From Paucibacter_B soli (lineage in GTDB: Bacteria; Pseudomonadota; Gammaproteobacteria; Burkholderiales; Burkholderiaceae_C): a stretch of DNA of 64,000 bases. Both the position numbers and the translations under genes were made by a program. Below, piece by piece: positions 24,272-31,304 of the stretch. The stretch lies in assembly GCF_037482845.1 (NCBI RefSeq), contig NZ_JBBHJW010000012.1, forward strand, positions 124,001 to 188,000. Reading direction: 5' to 3'. The notes beneath the pieces were generated by a model. It saw only the letters and a list, made by a program, of their open reading frames with translations. It had not been told where the DNA came from and searched no databases. Numbering within the stretch: the first letter of the stretch is position 1; each line of letters opens with the position of its first letter.

Positions 24272-24699
24272 AGCACACCGACGCGCGTATGGCGGCGCTG
24301 ATCGCCTACTTCGAGCAACTTCAGCCCGGCGATATCGCGCACTTGGGCCAGCTCTACACCGAACACGCCTACTTCCAGGACCCCTTCAACGAGGTCACGG
24401 GCCTGGGCGAGATCCAGCGCGTGTTCGGCCATATGTTCGAGACCCTGGCATCGCCCCGCTTCGTGGTGCTGGATGCGATCAGGCAGGGCTCCCAAGGTTT
24501 CATCAGCTGGGACCTGCTGTTCCGGCTCAAGGGCCAGACCCAGCAACGCCGCATCCACGGCAGCAGCCATCTGCGCTTCGCCCCCGATGGCCGTGTGAGC
24601 TACCACCGCGATTACTGGGACGCCGCCGCACAGGTCTACGAGCAGCTGCCGCTGCTGGGCAGCGTGCTGCGCTTCATCAAAAAGCGCCTGCGCGCCTGA
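24268..24699 (+). CDS. NTF2-like (SnoaL-type) protein
   Basis: 143 residues. The cone-shaped NTF2 fold is suggested by LYTEHAYFQDPFNEVTGLGEIQRVFGHMF at the N-terminus and by the beta strands with RIHGSSHLRF and YHRDYWDAAA. Its ATG overlaps the SDR stop (ATGA). It is the last gene of the operon and meets the convergent corA with no spacing. Proteins of this fold are small-molecule-binding enzymes or accessory proteins. It is a regular member of related light- or singlet-oxygen-induced clusters. Confidence 0.82.
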   Translation: MKHTDARMAALIAYFEQLQPGDIAHLGQLYTEHAYFQDPFNEVTGLGEIQRVFGHMFETLASPRFVVLDAIRQGSQGFISWDLLFRLKGQTQQRRIHGSSHLRFAPDGRVSYHRDYWDAAAQVYEQLPLLGSVLRFIKKRLRA

Positions 24700-25674
24700 T
24701 CAGCGCAACCAACCCTTGCGGCGGAAGTAGATGAAGGGCGCGGCCACCGAGGCGATCATCAGCAGGATCGCGAAGGGATAGCCCCATTCCGACTCCAGCT
24801 CGGGCATGTGCTTGAAGTTCATGCCGTAGATGCTGGCGATCAGCGTGGGCGGCAGCAGCGCCACGCTGGCCACTGAAAAGATCTTGATGATCTTGTTCTG
24901 GTTGATGTTGATGAAACCGACGGTCGCATCCATCAGGAAGTTGATCTTGTCGAACAGGAAGGCGGTGTGCGAGTCCAGCGAGTCGATGTCGCGCAGGATC
25001 TGACGCGACTCCTCGAACTGCTCGGCGTTGAGCATGCGGCTGCGCATCATGAAGCTGACCGCACGGCGCGTGTCCATCACATTGCGGCGGATGCGGCCGT
25101 TCAGGTCTTCCTCCTGCGCGATCGCCGCCAGCACCTCGCCGGCCTCGGCGTCGTTGACGTCCTTCTTCAGCACCCTTGCGCTGACCTTTTCGAGCTTGTC
25201 ATAGATGCCCTCCAGCACATCGGCCGAGTACTCGGCGTCGGCGTCGTAGAGCTTGAGCAGCACATCCTTGGCATCCTCGATCAGGGCCGGGATGCGGCGC
25301 GCGCGCAGACGCAAGAGGCGAAACACCGGCAGGTCCTCGTTGTGCACCGAGAACAGCACGTTGTTGTAGAGGATGAAGGCCACGCGCACATTGCGCGCCG
25401 ACTCGTCGTCGTCGATCAGGAAGTCGGAGCGGATGTGCAACTCGCCGTTGTCTTCCTCGTAGAAGCGCGCCGACTCCTCCAGGTCCTCGTCGACGATGTC
25501 CTCGGGAATGGTGAGCCCGAAGCGATCGCGTATCCAGCCCTTTTCCTCCTGGGTCGGGCTTTCCAGGTCGACCCAGATCGGCCGGCTCTGGGCCAGGTCT
25601 TCGGCGGTTTCGATTTCTTCCTGGAACAAGCCGCCCCTGAGGCGGCCGTTGTCCAGCGTGAACACGTTCAGCAT
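24700..25674 (-). CDS. corA: CorA-type Mg2+/Co2+ channel
   Basis: 324 residues. A large cytosolic N-terminal domain (about 1-260) is followed by two transmembrane helices near the C-terminus. The selectivity motif YGMNF lies between them (GMN near residue 290), followed by a short periplasmic loop and a basic end (FRRKGWLR). The rest matches family length and pattern (LYDADAEYSADVLEGIYDKLE, then DSHTAFLFDKINFLMD). It is convergent with the lipid operon. The ATG at 25674 lies beside the long non-coding interval. Confidence 0.95.
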   Translation of the reverse strand: MLNVFTLDNGRLRGGLFQEEIETAEDLAQSRPIWVDLESPTQEEKGWIRDRFGLTIPEDIVDEDLEESARFYEEDNGELHIRSDFLIDDDESARNVRVAFILYNNVLFSVHNEDLPVFRLLRLRARRIPALIEDAKDVLLKLYDADAEYSADVLEGIYDKLEKVSARVLKKDVNDAEAGEVLAAIAQEEDLNGRIRRNVMDTRRAVSFMMRSRMLNAEQFEESRQILRDIDSLDSHTAFLFDKINFLMDATVGFININQNKIIKIFSVASVALLPPTLIASIYGMNFKHMPELESEWGYPFAILLMIASVAAPFIYFRRKGWLR

Positions 25675-26223
25675 GCAGTCTCCAGCGTATGGCGCTGATG
25701 GCGCCTGGCGCAGGGGGACGGGCCTGGTGTCGATGCGGGCGCACAGCGCCCGGGGCTCGTCCGGATGAGGGTCAAAAGTTCGGAACCCGTCTCACTCCGG
25801 ACAAGCGGCGCGGCCCGCATTCACAAAGATGCGCAGACCGCTGCGTTTGGCACTGGAGTGGACGGTCACCGAGGGTGGTCGCTGTCCAAGTAAGGCTCCA
25901 GAGATGGGAAGCGCGCATTATCACATCGCAGCAGGACCAGCCACGCAAAAACGCCGCAGGGCTTGAAACCCGCATCAACAGGCGCATCTGGGGCCTGTGT
26001 GCATTCCGTCACAAGTCGCTGAAGCGGTGGAATTGCACTTTCAAATGACCACAAACCCTGGTTTAAAACGCTTGTCACGATCAGGCTTCAGGAGCACACT
26101 GAATTCGACAGCAAGTTCCCCACTCCCTCCTGATCCGCTACCTGACATCCCCTCCATCCCCCCTGCTCTTTGATTGATCCGCTTTCCCGTCTTTCCGACC
26201 AAGCCCTTGTGAAAGGAGGCTTT
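25675..26223. other. 550-bp intergenic region upstream of hpf
   Basis: No supported gene. The left part holds GC-rich short dyads such as GGGCGC/GCGCCC at 25737-25751. The right part (about 25900-26210) is clearly AT-richer and includes AAACC/GGTTT around 26053-26064. The minus-strand promoter of corA and the promoter of hpf must lie here. I looked for a sigma-54 -24/-12 pair (TGGC-N-TGC) and found none that fits. rpoN, usually the gene before hpf, is absent. Confidence 0.4.
26213..26219 (+). promoter_or_regulatory. Strong Shine-Dalgarno of hpf
   Basis: AAGGAGG, fully complementary to the 16S rRNA tail, lies four bases before the hpf ATG at 26224. It fixes this start against an upstream in-frame ATG. 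Confidence 0.75.
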
Positions 26224-26565
26224 ATGAACCTGACTATCAGCGGCCACCATCTTGAAGTGACACCAGCTTTGCGTGAGTATGTGCTTACCAAGCTAGACCG
26301 GGTGACCCGCCACTTTGACCAGGTTGTTGACATCAACGTCCTGCTCACCGTGGAGAAGCAAAAGGAAAAGGAACGCAGACAAAAGGCCGAAGTCACCGTC
26401 CATGTGAAGGGACGCGACATCTTTGTCGAACAGGCCAACGAGGATCTCTACGCCGCGATTGATCAGTTGATGGACAAGCTAGACCGCCAGGTCGGACGCT
26501 ACAAGGAAAAGGTTCAGGACCACCACCACGCCTCTGCCAAGCGGCTGGACGTACCGGCACCTTGA
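26224..26565 (+). CDS. hpf: Hibernation-promoting factor (short type)
   Basis: 113 residues, the short HPF length without the dimerising C-terminal domain of long HPF. The beta-alpha-beta fold is shown by MNLTISGHHLEVTPALREYVLTKL, the second strand VDINVLLTVEKQK, and DLYAAIDQLMDKLDRQV. It binds the 30S decoding region and stabilises 100S ribosome dimers in stationary phase, probably with RMF-like help. A terminator follows and ptsN is next. Confidence 0.93.
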   Translation: MNLTISGHHLEVTPALREYVLTKLDRVTRHFDQVVDINVLLTVEKQKEKERRQKAEVTVHVKGRDIFVEQANEDLYAAIDQLMDKLDRQVGRYKEKVQDHHHASAKRLDVPAP

Positions 26566-26584
26566 GCCCTGTGGCAACAAACGA

Positions 26585-26609
26585 AGGCGACCGCATCGGT
26601 CGCCTTTTT
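26585..26609 (+). terminator. Terminator after hpf
   Basis: AGGCGACC pairs with GGTCGCCT around loop GCATC and is followed by TTTTGTTT. It separates hpf from ptsN, so ptsN needs its own promoter or read-through. Confidence 0.85.
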
Positions 26610-26720
26610 GTTTACAGGGCACAATTCGCCCTGCGTACCGGGATGTTGCTGCAGTGCCGCAAAATCCGTGAATACCGCACCCCCGGCGATTGCGGGGCCC
26701 CACCAGGCCCGGGCAATTTC

Positions 26721-26726
26721 TATAAT
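26721..26726 (+). promoter_or_regulatory. -10 element of a ptsN promoter
   Basis: A consensus TATAAT lies 71 bases before the ptsN ATG and downstream of the hpf terminator. A matching -35 is not obvious. Confidence 0.45.
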
Positions 26727-26796
26727 CCGCAGCCTAGCTACCGAACAAGCGTCCCGCCCAAGGCTTTGACCCAGCCGTAATCGGCGCTGTGACCTG

Positions 26797-27267
26797 ATGA
26801 ACCGTCTCGCAGCCATCCTCCCTGCCGGCAATGTGCTGGTGAATGTGGACGCATCCAGCAAGAAACGCGTGTTCGAACATGCCGGCCTGCTGTTCGAGAA
26901 CAACCATTCGATTTCGCGCGCCTCGGTGACGGACAACCTGTTCGCCCGTGAGCGCCTTGGCTCCACTGGCCTGGGCCATGGCGTGGCCATCCCGCATGGC
27001 CGCATCAAGGGCCTGAAGAACCCGCTCGCCGCGGTGCTGCGCGTGCAGCAGGCGATCGGCTTCGATGCCCCCGACGACGAGCCCGTCAGCCTCTTGATCT
27101 TCCTGCTGGTGCCCGAGGCGGCCACCCAGCGCCATCTGGAGATCCTCTCCGAGATCGCCGAGATGCTGTCGGACCGCGAGCTGCGCGAGAAGCTCAAGAC
27201 CGAACCCGACGCCGCCACCGTGCACCGGCTGATCGCCGACTGGGAACCACTCAAGTCCGTGGCCTGA
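26797..27267 (+). CDS. ptsN: PTS IIA-like nitrogen regulatory protein
   Basis: 156 residues. The phosphorylated histidine is H67 in GHGVAIPHGRI, and the family motif ERLGSTGLG precedes it. EIIA-Ntr receives phosphate from the nitrogen PTS (PtsP, NPr) and regulates potassium transport and sigma-54-linked nitrogen responses. The ATG follows a weak ribosome site. hprK comes 17 bases downstream, the usual betaproteobacterial order. Confidence 0.95.
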   Translation: MNRLAAILPAGNVLVNVDASSKKRVFEHAGLLFENNHSISRASVTDNLFARERLGSTGLGHGVAIPHGRIKGLKNPLAAVLRVQQAIGFDAPDDEPVSLLIFLLVPEAATQRHLEILSEIAEMLSDRELREKLKTEPDAATVHRLIADWEPLKSVA

Positions 27268-27284
27268 ACGCCAGATAGCGCTCA

Positions 27285-28250
27285 GTGAAACCCACCTCGA
27301 TCAGTGCCGACCGGCTCTTTGAAGAGCACCGCGAAACCCTGCGCTGGGAGTGGATCGCCGGCCACGCGCATCCGGAGCGCCGCTTCGATGACGCGGCGGT
27401 GCGCGATGCGCAGTCCGCCGCCGACCTGGTCGGCTACCTCAACTACATCCACCCCTATCGGGTGCAGATCGTCGGCCGGCGCGAGGTCGCCTATCTGAGC
27501 CAGGCCTCGGGCGAGGTGCTGGATCGCCGCATCTCGCGCATCGTCACGCTGGAACCGCCGGTGATCATCGTGGCCGATGGCGAAAGCCCACCGGACCGCC
27601 TGGTGGCGATGTGCGACCGCGCCGACATCCCGCTCTTCATCACGCAGGAATCGGCCGGCCACGCAATCGACGTGGTGCGCACCTATCTGGCGCAGATCTG
27701 CGCCAACCGCACCACGCGCCATGGCGTCTTCATGGACATCCTCGGCCTGGGCGTGCTGCTTACCGGCGAATCCGGCCTGGGCAAGAGCGAGCTGGGCCTG
27801 GAGCTGATCTCGCGCGGCCATGGCCTGGTGGCCGACGATGCGGTGGACTTTTATCGCATCGCCCAGACTGCCATCGAGGGCCGCTGCCCAGAGTTGCTGC
27901 TGAACCTGCTGGAAGTGCGCGGCATCGGCCTGCTGGATATCAAGGCCATCTTTGGCGAGACCGCGGTGCGCCGCAAGATGCGGCTCAAGCTGATCGTGCA
28001 CCTGGTGCGCAAGGAGACCATGGAGCGCGACTTCGAACGCCTGCCCTATGAGCCCCTCTATGAAGAGGTGCTGGGCATGCCAGTGCGCAAGGTCATCATC
28101 GCGGTGGACGCCGGTCGCAACCTGGCCGTGCTGGTGGAGGCCGCGGTGCGCAACACCATCCTGCAGCTGCGCGGCATCGACACCTATCGCGAGTTCGTCG
28201 AGCGCCACCAGCGCGCCATCGAGAAGGGTCTCAGCGACGAGGAGGGCTGA
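27285..28250 (+). CDS. hprK: HPr kinase/phosphorylase
   Basis: 321 residues. The C-terminal catalytic domain has Walker A GESGLGKS (161-168), a catalytic histidine in TRHGV (near 146), the acidic pair in VADDAV, and the HprK signature EVRGIGLLDIKAIFGETAV. In proteobacteria without a full sugar PTS, HprK acts on an HPr-like protein and links carbon to nitrogen and envelope regulation. The start is GTG at 27285. The rapZ gene that often follows is absent; convergent fur ends directly after. Confidence 0.95.
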   Translation: MKPTSISADRLFEEHRETLRWEWIAGHAHPERRFDDAAVRDAQSAADLVGYLNYIHPYRVQIVGRREVAYLSQASGEVLDRRISRIVTLEPPVIIVADGESPPDRLVAMCDRADIPLFITQESAGHAIDVVRTYLAQICANRTTRHGVFMDILGLGVLLTGESGLGKSELGLELISRGHGLVADDAVDFYRIAQTAIEGRCPELLLNLLEVRGIGLLDIKAIFGETAVRRKMRLKLIVHLVRKETMERDFERLPYEPLYEEVLGMPVRKVIIAVDAGRNLAVLVEAAVRNTILQLRGIDTYREFVERHQRAIEKGLSDEEG

Positions 28251-28679
28251 TCAGCCCTGGCGGTGCGGGCAGTCCTTCTTCACGCAGGCCGCATACAGGG
28301 CCAGCGAATGCTCCTGCAGCTCGAAGCCCCGCTCCTTGGCGATGGCATGCTGGCGGGCCTCGATCTGCTCGTCGTAGAACTCCTCCACGCGACCGCAGGT
28401 CATGCAGACCAGATGGTCGTGATGGTGACCCTGGTTGAGCTCGAACACCGCCTTGCCGGTCTCGAAATGGTTGCGCGACACCAGGCCGGCCTGCTCGAAC
28501 TGGGTCAGCACGCGGTACACCGTCGCCAGCCCGATGTCGGCATCCTCGACCAGCAAGGCCTTGTAGACGTCCTCGGCCGTCATATGGCGCTGCGAGGTCT
28601 TCTGGAAGATCTCCAGAATCTTGATGCGCGGCAGCGTCGCCTTGAGGCCGCTGTTCTTGATCTCGTCGGTGCGGTTCAT
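28251..28679 (-). CDS. fur: Ferric uptake regulator
   Basis: 142 residues. The winged helix (PRIKILEIFQ, ATVYRVLTQFEQAGLV) is followed by the metal-binding dimerisation domain with HHHDHLVC, CMTCG and the C-terminal CVKKDC that can form the structural zinc site. It represses iron uptake when iron is replete. It is convergent with hprK (stops adjacent) and divergent from bamE, the standard betaproteobacterial order fur-bamE-dapB. Confidence 0.96.
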   Translation of the reverse strand: MNRTDEIKNSGLKATLPRIKILEIFQKTSQRHMTAEDVYKALLVEDADIGLATVYRVLTQFEQAGLVSRNHFETGKAVFELNQGHHHDHLVCMTCGRVEEFYDEQIEARQHAIAKERGFELQEHSLALYAACVKKDCPHRQG

Positions 28680-28718
28680 GTCAGACTTGGGCCGGCAAAC
28701 CCTCCATGGGCCTGCCGC

Positions 28719-28724
28719 TAGAAT
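28719..28724 (+). promoter_or_regulatory. Possible -10 of the bamE-operon promoter
   Basis: TAGAAT lies 75 bases before the bamE start, in the 119-bp fur/bamE divergent region. No good -35 is seen at 17 bases. Confidence 0.3.
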
Positions 28725-28798
28725 GCGCCGATCATAGCCAGCTCAGCCGCCGGCCGAGCCCCAAGCCCCTAAAGGCATCCCCCGAGAGCCCTGAAGAC

Positions 28799-29380
28799 AT
28801 GCCACTGTTGACTCGTTTTGCAGGTGCGGCCCGCGCACCGCTCGCTGTGCTGGCCCTGCTGCCGGTGTTGGGTGCCTGCTCCTACCTGCCCACCCTGCCG
28901 AGCTCCGAGACCTTCTCGGTCAGCGGCGACAAGGTGCTGGGCCTGATGCGCCCCTATCGCGTCGAGATCGTGCAGGGCAATGTGCTGACCAAGGAACAGC
29001 TGGAACGCGTCAAGCCGGGCATGAGCCGCGCCCAGGTGCGCGACCTGCTGGGCTCGCCCCTGCTGACCGACCTCTTCCATGGCGAGCGCTGGGACTATGT
29101 ATTCACCATCCGCCGCCAGGGCGTAGTGTCGCAAAGCCGCCAGGTGGTGGCCTTGTTTGACGGCGACAAGCTCAAGTCCATCGCGGCGCCGGACGACCTG
29201 CCCACCGAACAGGAATTCATCGCCTCGATCAACACCTTCAAGCCCAGCGGCCCGGCGCCCAAGCTGGAGCTGAGCGAGGCCGAGCGCCAGGCCCTGCCCA
29301 AGCCGGTGCGCCCCGAGGCCGCCGCCGTCGAACCGATGGGCGCGGTGCGCGCCTACCCGCCGCTGGAGCCGCGCTCGTGA
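28799..29380 (+). CDS. bamE: Outer-membrane assembly lipoprotein BamE
   Basis: 193 residues. A signal peptide ends in the lipobox LGAC (Cys at residue 24). The SmpA/OmlA domain follows: YRVEIVQGNVLT, then VKPGMSRAQVRDLLGSPLLTD and RWDYVFTIRR, which matches BamE closely. The C-terminal 70 residues are a Pro/Glu-rich extension typical of betaproteobacterial versions. BamE stabilises the BAM complex that inserts beta-barrel proteins such as LptD, also encoded in this window. The ATG at 28799 places the signal peptide correctly. Its stop overlaps dapB. Confidence 0.95.
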   Translation: MPLLTRFAGAARAPLAVLALLPVLGACSYLPTLPSSETFSVSGDKVLGLMRPYRVEIVQGNVLTKEQLERVKPGMSRAQVRDLLGSPLLTDLFHGERWDYVFTIRRQGVVSQSRQVVALFDGDKLKSIAAPDDLPTEQEFIASINTFKPSGPAPKLELSEAERQALPKPVRPEAAAVEPMGAVRAYPPLEPRS

Positions 29381-30189
29381 TGAGCGAGCCGCTGCGCATT
29401 GCGGTGGCCGGCGCCTCCGGCCGCATGGGGCGCATGCTGATCGAGGCGGTGCTGAACGCCCCCGACTGCCAGCTGGCCGGCGCGCTCGACCTGCCCGGCA
29501 GCCCCGCCCTGGGCCAGGACCCCGCCGCCTTTTTGGGTCGCAGCAGCGGCATCGGCATCAGCGCCGACCTGCATGAGGGCCTCAAGAATGCCCAGGTGCT
29601 GATCGATTTCACCCGCCCCGAAGGCACGCTGGCCCATCTGGCGGTGTGCCGCGAACTGGGCGTCAAGGCCGTGATCGGTACCACCGGCTTCGACGCCGCG
29701 CAAAAGGCCCAGATCGGCGCCCATGCCCAGCACATCGCCATCATGATGGCGCCCAATATGAGCGTGGGCGTGAACGTGGTGATGAAGCTGCTGGACATGG
29801 CGGCGCGCGCCCTCAACGAGGGCTATGACATCGAGATCATCGAGGCCCACCACCGCCACAAGGTCGATGCCCCCAGCGGCACCGCGCTGAAGATGGGCGA
29901 GGTGGTGGCCGCGGCCCTGGGCCGTGATCTGAAGGACTGCGCGGTCTACGGCCGCGAAGGCGTGACCGGCGAGCGCGACCCCTCCACCATCGGCTTTGCC
30001 ACTGTGCGCGGCGGCGACATCGTGGGCGACCACACCGTGCTGTTCGCCGGCACCGGCGAGCGCATCGAGATCACGCACAAGTCCTCCAGCCGCATCACCT
30101 ATGCCCAGGGCAGCCTGCGCGCCGCGCGCTTCCTGGCCAGCCATGGCGCCGGGCTCTATGGCATGGACGAAGTCCTCGGCCTGGGCTGA
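29380..30189 (+). CDS. dapB: 4-hydroxy-tetrahydrodipicolinate reductase
   Basis: 269 residues. The nucleotide-binding motif is GASGRMGRM (11-19). The substrate-binding signature is EAHHRHKVDAPSGTA, with the catalytic histidine and lysine, followed by the GEHTVLF-type segment (here GDHTVLF). It reduces the dihydrodipicolinate precursor with NAD(P)H in lysine and diaminopimelate synthesis. ATG 29380 overlaps the bamE stop; a GTG immediately before is an alternative. Its stop overlaps the exbB start. Confidence 0.97.
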   Translation: MSEPLRIAVAGASGRMGRMLIEAVLNAPDCQLAGALDLPGSPALGQDPAAFLGRSSGIGISADLHEGLKNAQVLIDFTRPEGTLAHLAVCRELGVKAVIGTTGFDAAQKAQIGAHAQHIAIMMAPNMSVGVNVVMKLLDMAARALNEGYDIEIIEAHHRHKVDAPSGTALKMGEVVAAALGRDLKDCAVYGREGVTGERDPSTIGFATVRGGDIVGDHTVLFAGTGERIEITHKSSSRITYAQGSLRAARFLASHGAGLYGMDEVLGLG

Positions 30190-30839
30190 TGAGCAGCATC
30201 GGCAGCTATACCGAGTTCTGGGCCCAGGGCGACGCGGTCACGCGCGCCGTGGCGCTCTTGCTGCTAACGATGTCGGTCAGCGCCTGGATGCTGATACTCT
30301 GGAAGAGCTGGGTGCTGGGCCGCGCGCGCCGCGATCTGGCGCGCGCCGTGCCCGCCTTCTGGGCCGCCGCCGATCTTGAGGCCGGCCGCGTCGCGCTGCA
30401 GGCCATGGACCGCGAGCAACTGCTGCTGCCCATGCTGGACGCGGCCATGGCCGAACCCATGGGCCAGAGCCTGGAGGCCGCCGGCCGACGCGAATCGCAG
30501 CTCACGCGCCGCCTGCGCGATGCCCTGCACCAGGCCCTGCGCGGCCTGCAATGGGGCCAGGTCTTGCTGGCGTCGATAGGCAGTACCGCCCCCTTCGTGG
30601 GCCTGTTCGGCACCGTCTGGGGCATTTACCACGCGCTGGTGAGCATCTCGGCGGCCGGCAATATCAGCATCGAAAAAGTTGCCGGCCCGGTGGGCGAGGC
30701 CCTCATCATGACCGCCGCCGGCCTGGCCGTGGCGATTCCCGCGGTGCTGGCCTACAACTGGTTCGGCAAGCTGGTGGGAGCCTGCGAGGCCGAGCTGGAA
30801 GGCTTTGCGCACGATCTGCGCGAGTTGCTGGATCACTAG
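30189..30839 (+). CDS. exbB: MotA/TolQ/ExbB proton channel protein
   Basis: 216 residues with three transmembrane segments: about 20-40, 120-145 (GSTAPFVGLFGTVWGIYHAL, the channel signature) and 165-190 (GEALIMTAAGLAVAIPAVLAYNW). It forms the proton channel with the ExbD/TolR protein encoded two bases downstream. Without a TonB or TolA neighbour, the partner (TonB for iron uptake or TolA for envelope integrity) cannot be decided. Nearby fur and bamE fit either. Confidence 0.9.
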   Translation: MSSIGSYTEFWAQGDAVTRAVALLLLTMSVSAWMLILWKSWVLGRARRDLARAVPAFWAAADLEAGRVALQAMDREQLLLPMLDAAMAEPMGQSLEAAGRRESQLTRRLRDALHQALRGLQWGQVLLASIGSTAPFVGLFGTVWGIYHALVSISAAGNISIEKVAGPVGEALIMTAAGLAVAIPAVLAYNWFGKLVGACEAELEGFAHDLRELLDH

Positions 30840-30840
30840 C

Positions 30841-31266
30841 ATGGCATTCGGCCGGCTCGAACGTCGCGATCAGCCCAAGCCCATGGGCGAGATCAATATG
30901 ACGCCGCTGATCGACGTGATGCTGGTGCTGCTGGTGATCTTCATGATTGCCGCGCCGCTGATGTCCTCCTCGCTGCGCCTGGATTTACCTAAGAGCGAGG
31001 CCGCCACGCCTTCGGAGGCGCCGCAATTCATCGCCGTGGCGATCACTCCCGATGGCGCCCTGCACCTGGGCGACGAAGCGCTCGATGCCAAGGCCTTCCG
31101 GGCGCGCATCGCCGAGCTGGCCAAGGCCAGGCCCGATGCCGAGATCCAGCTGCGCGCCGACCGCCTGGTGCCCTATGGCCAGGTGGCCGAGCTGATCGGC
31201 TGGGTGCAGGGCGTGGGCCTGAACCGCATTGCCTTCGTGGCCGAGGCCGCAGCGTCGGCGCCTTGA
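30841..31266 (+). CDS. exbD: ExbD/TolR family biopolymer transport protein
   Basis: 141 residues. One N-terminal transmembrane helix (INMTPLIDVMLVLLVIFMIA) carries the key proton-binding aspartate in PLIDVML (near residue 23). A periplasmic domain of about 95 residues follows. It follows exbB by one base and lies 38 bases before leuS. ExbD and TolR cannot be told apart by sequence here. Confidence 0.9.
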   Translation: MAFGRLERRDQPKPMGEINMTPLIDVMLVLLVIFMIAAPLMSSSLRLDLPKSEAATPSEAPQFIAVAITPDGALHLGDEALDAKAFRARIAELAKARPDAEIQLRADRLVPYGQVAELIGWVQGVGLNRIAFVAEAAASAP

Positions 31267-31304
31267 GGAAGGGGCCCGAGAGCCCTGCCCCTACAATTTG
31301 CGCC

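Noticed and set aside
25850..26060. Sigma-54 promoter upstream of hpf
   Set aside because: TGGCAC and TGG occur, but without a TTGC at the fixed -12 spacing.
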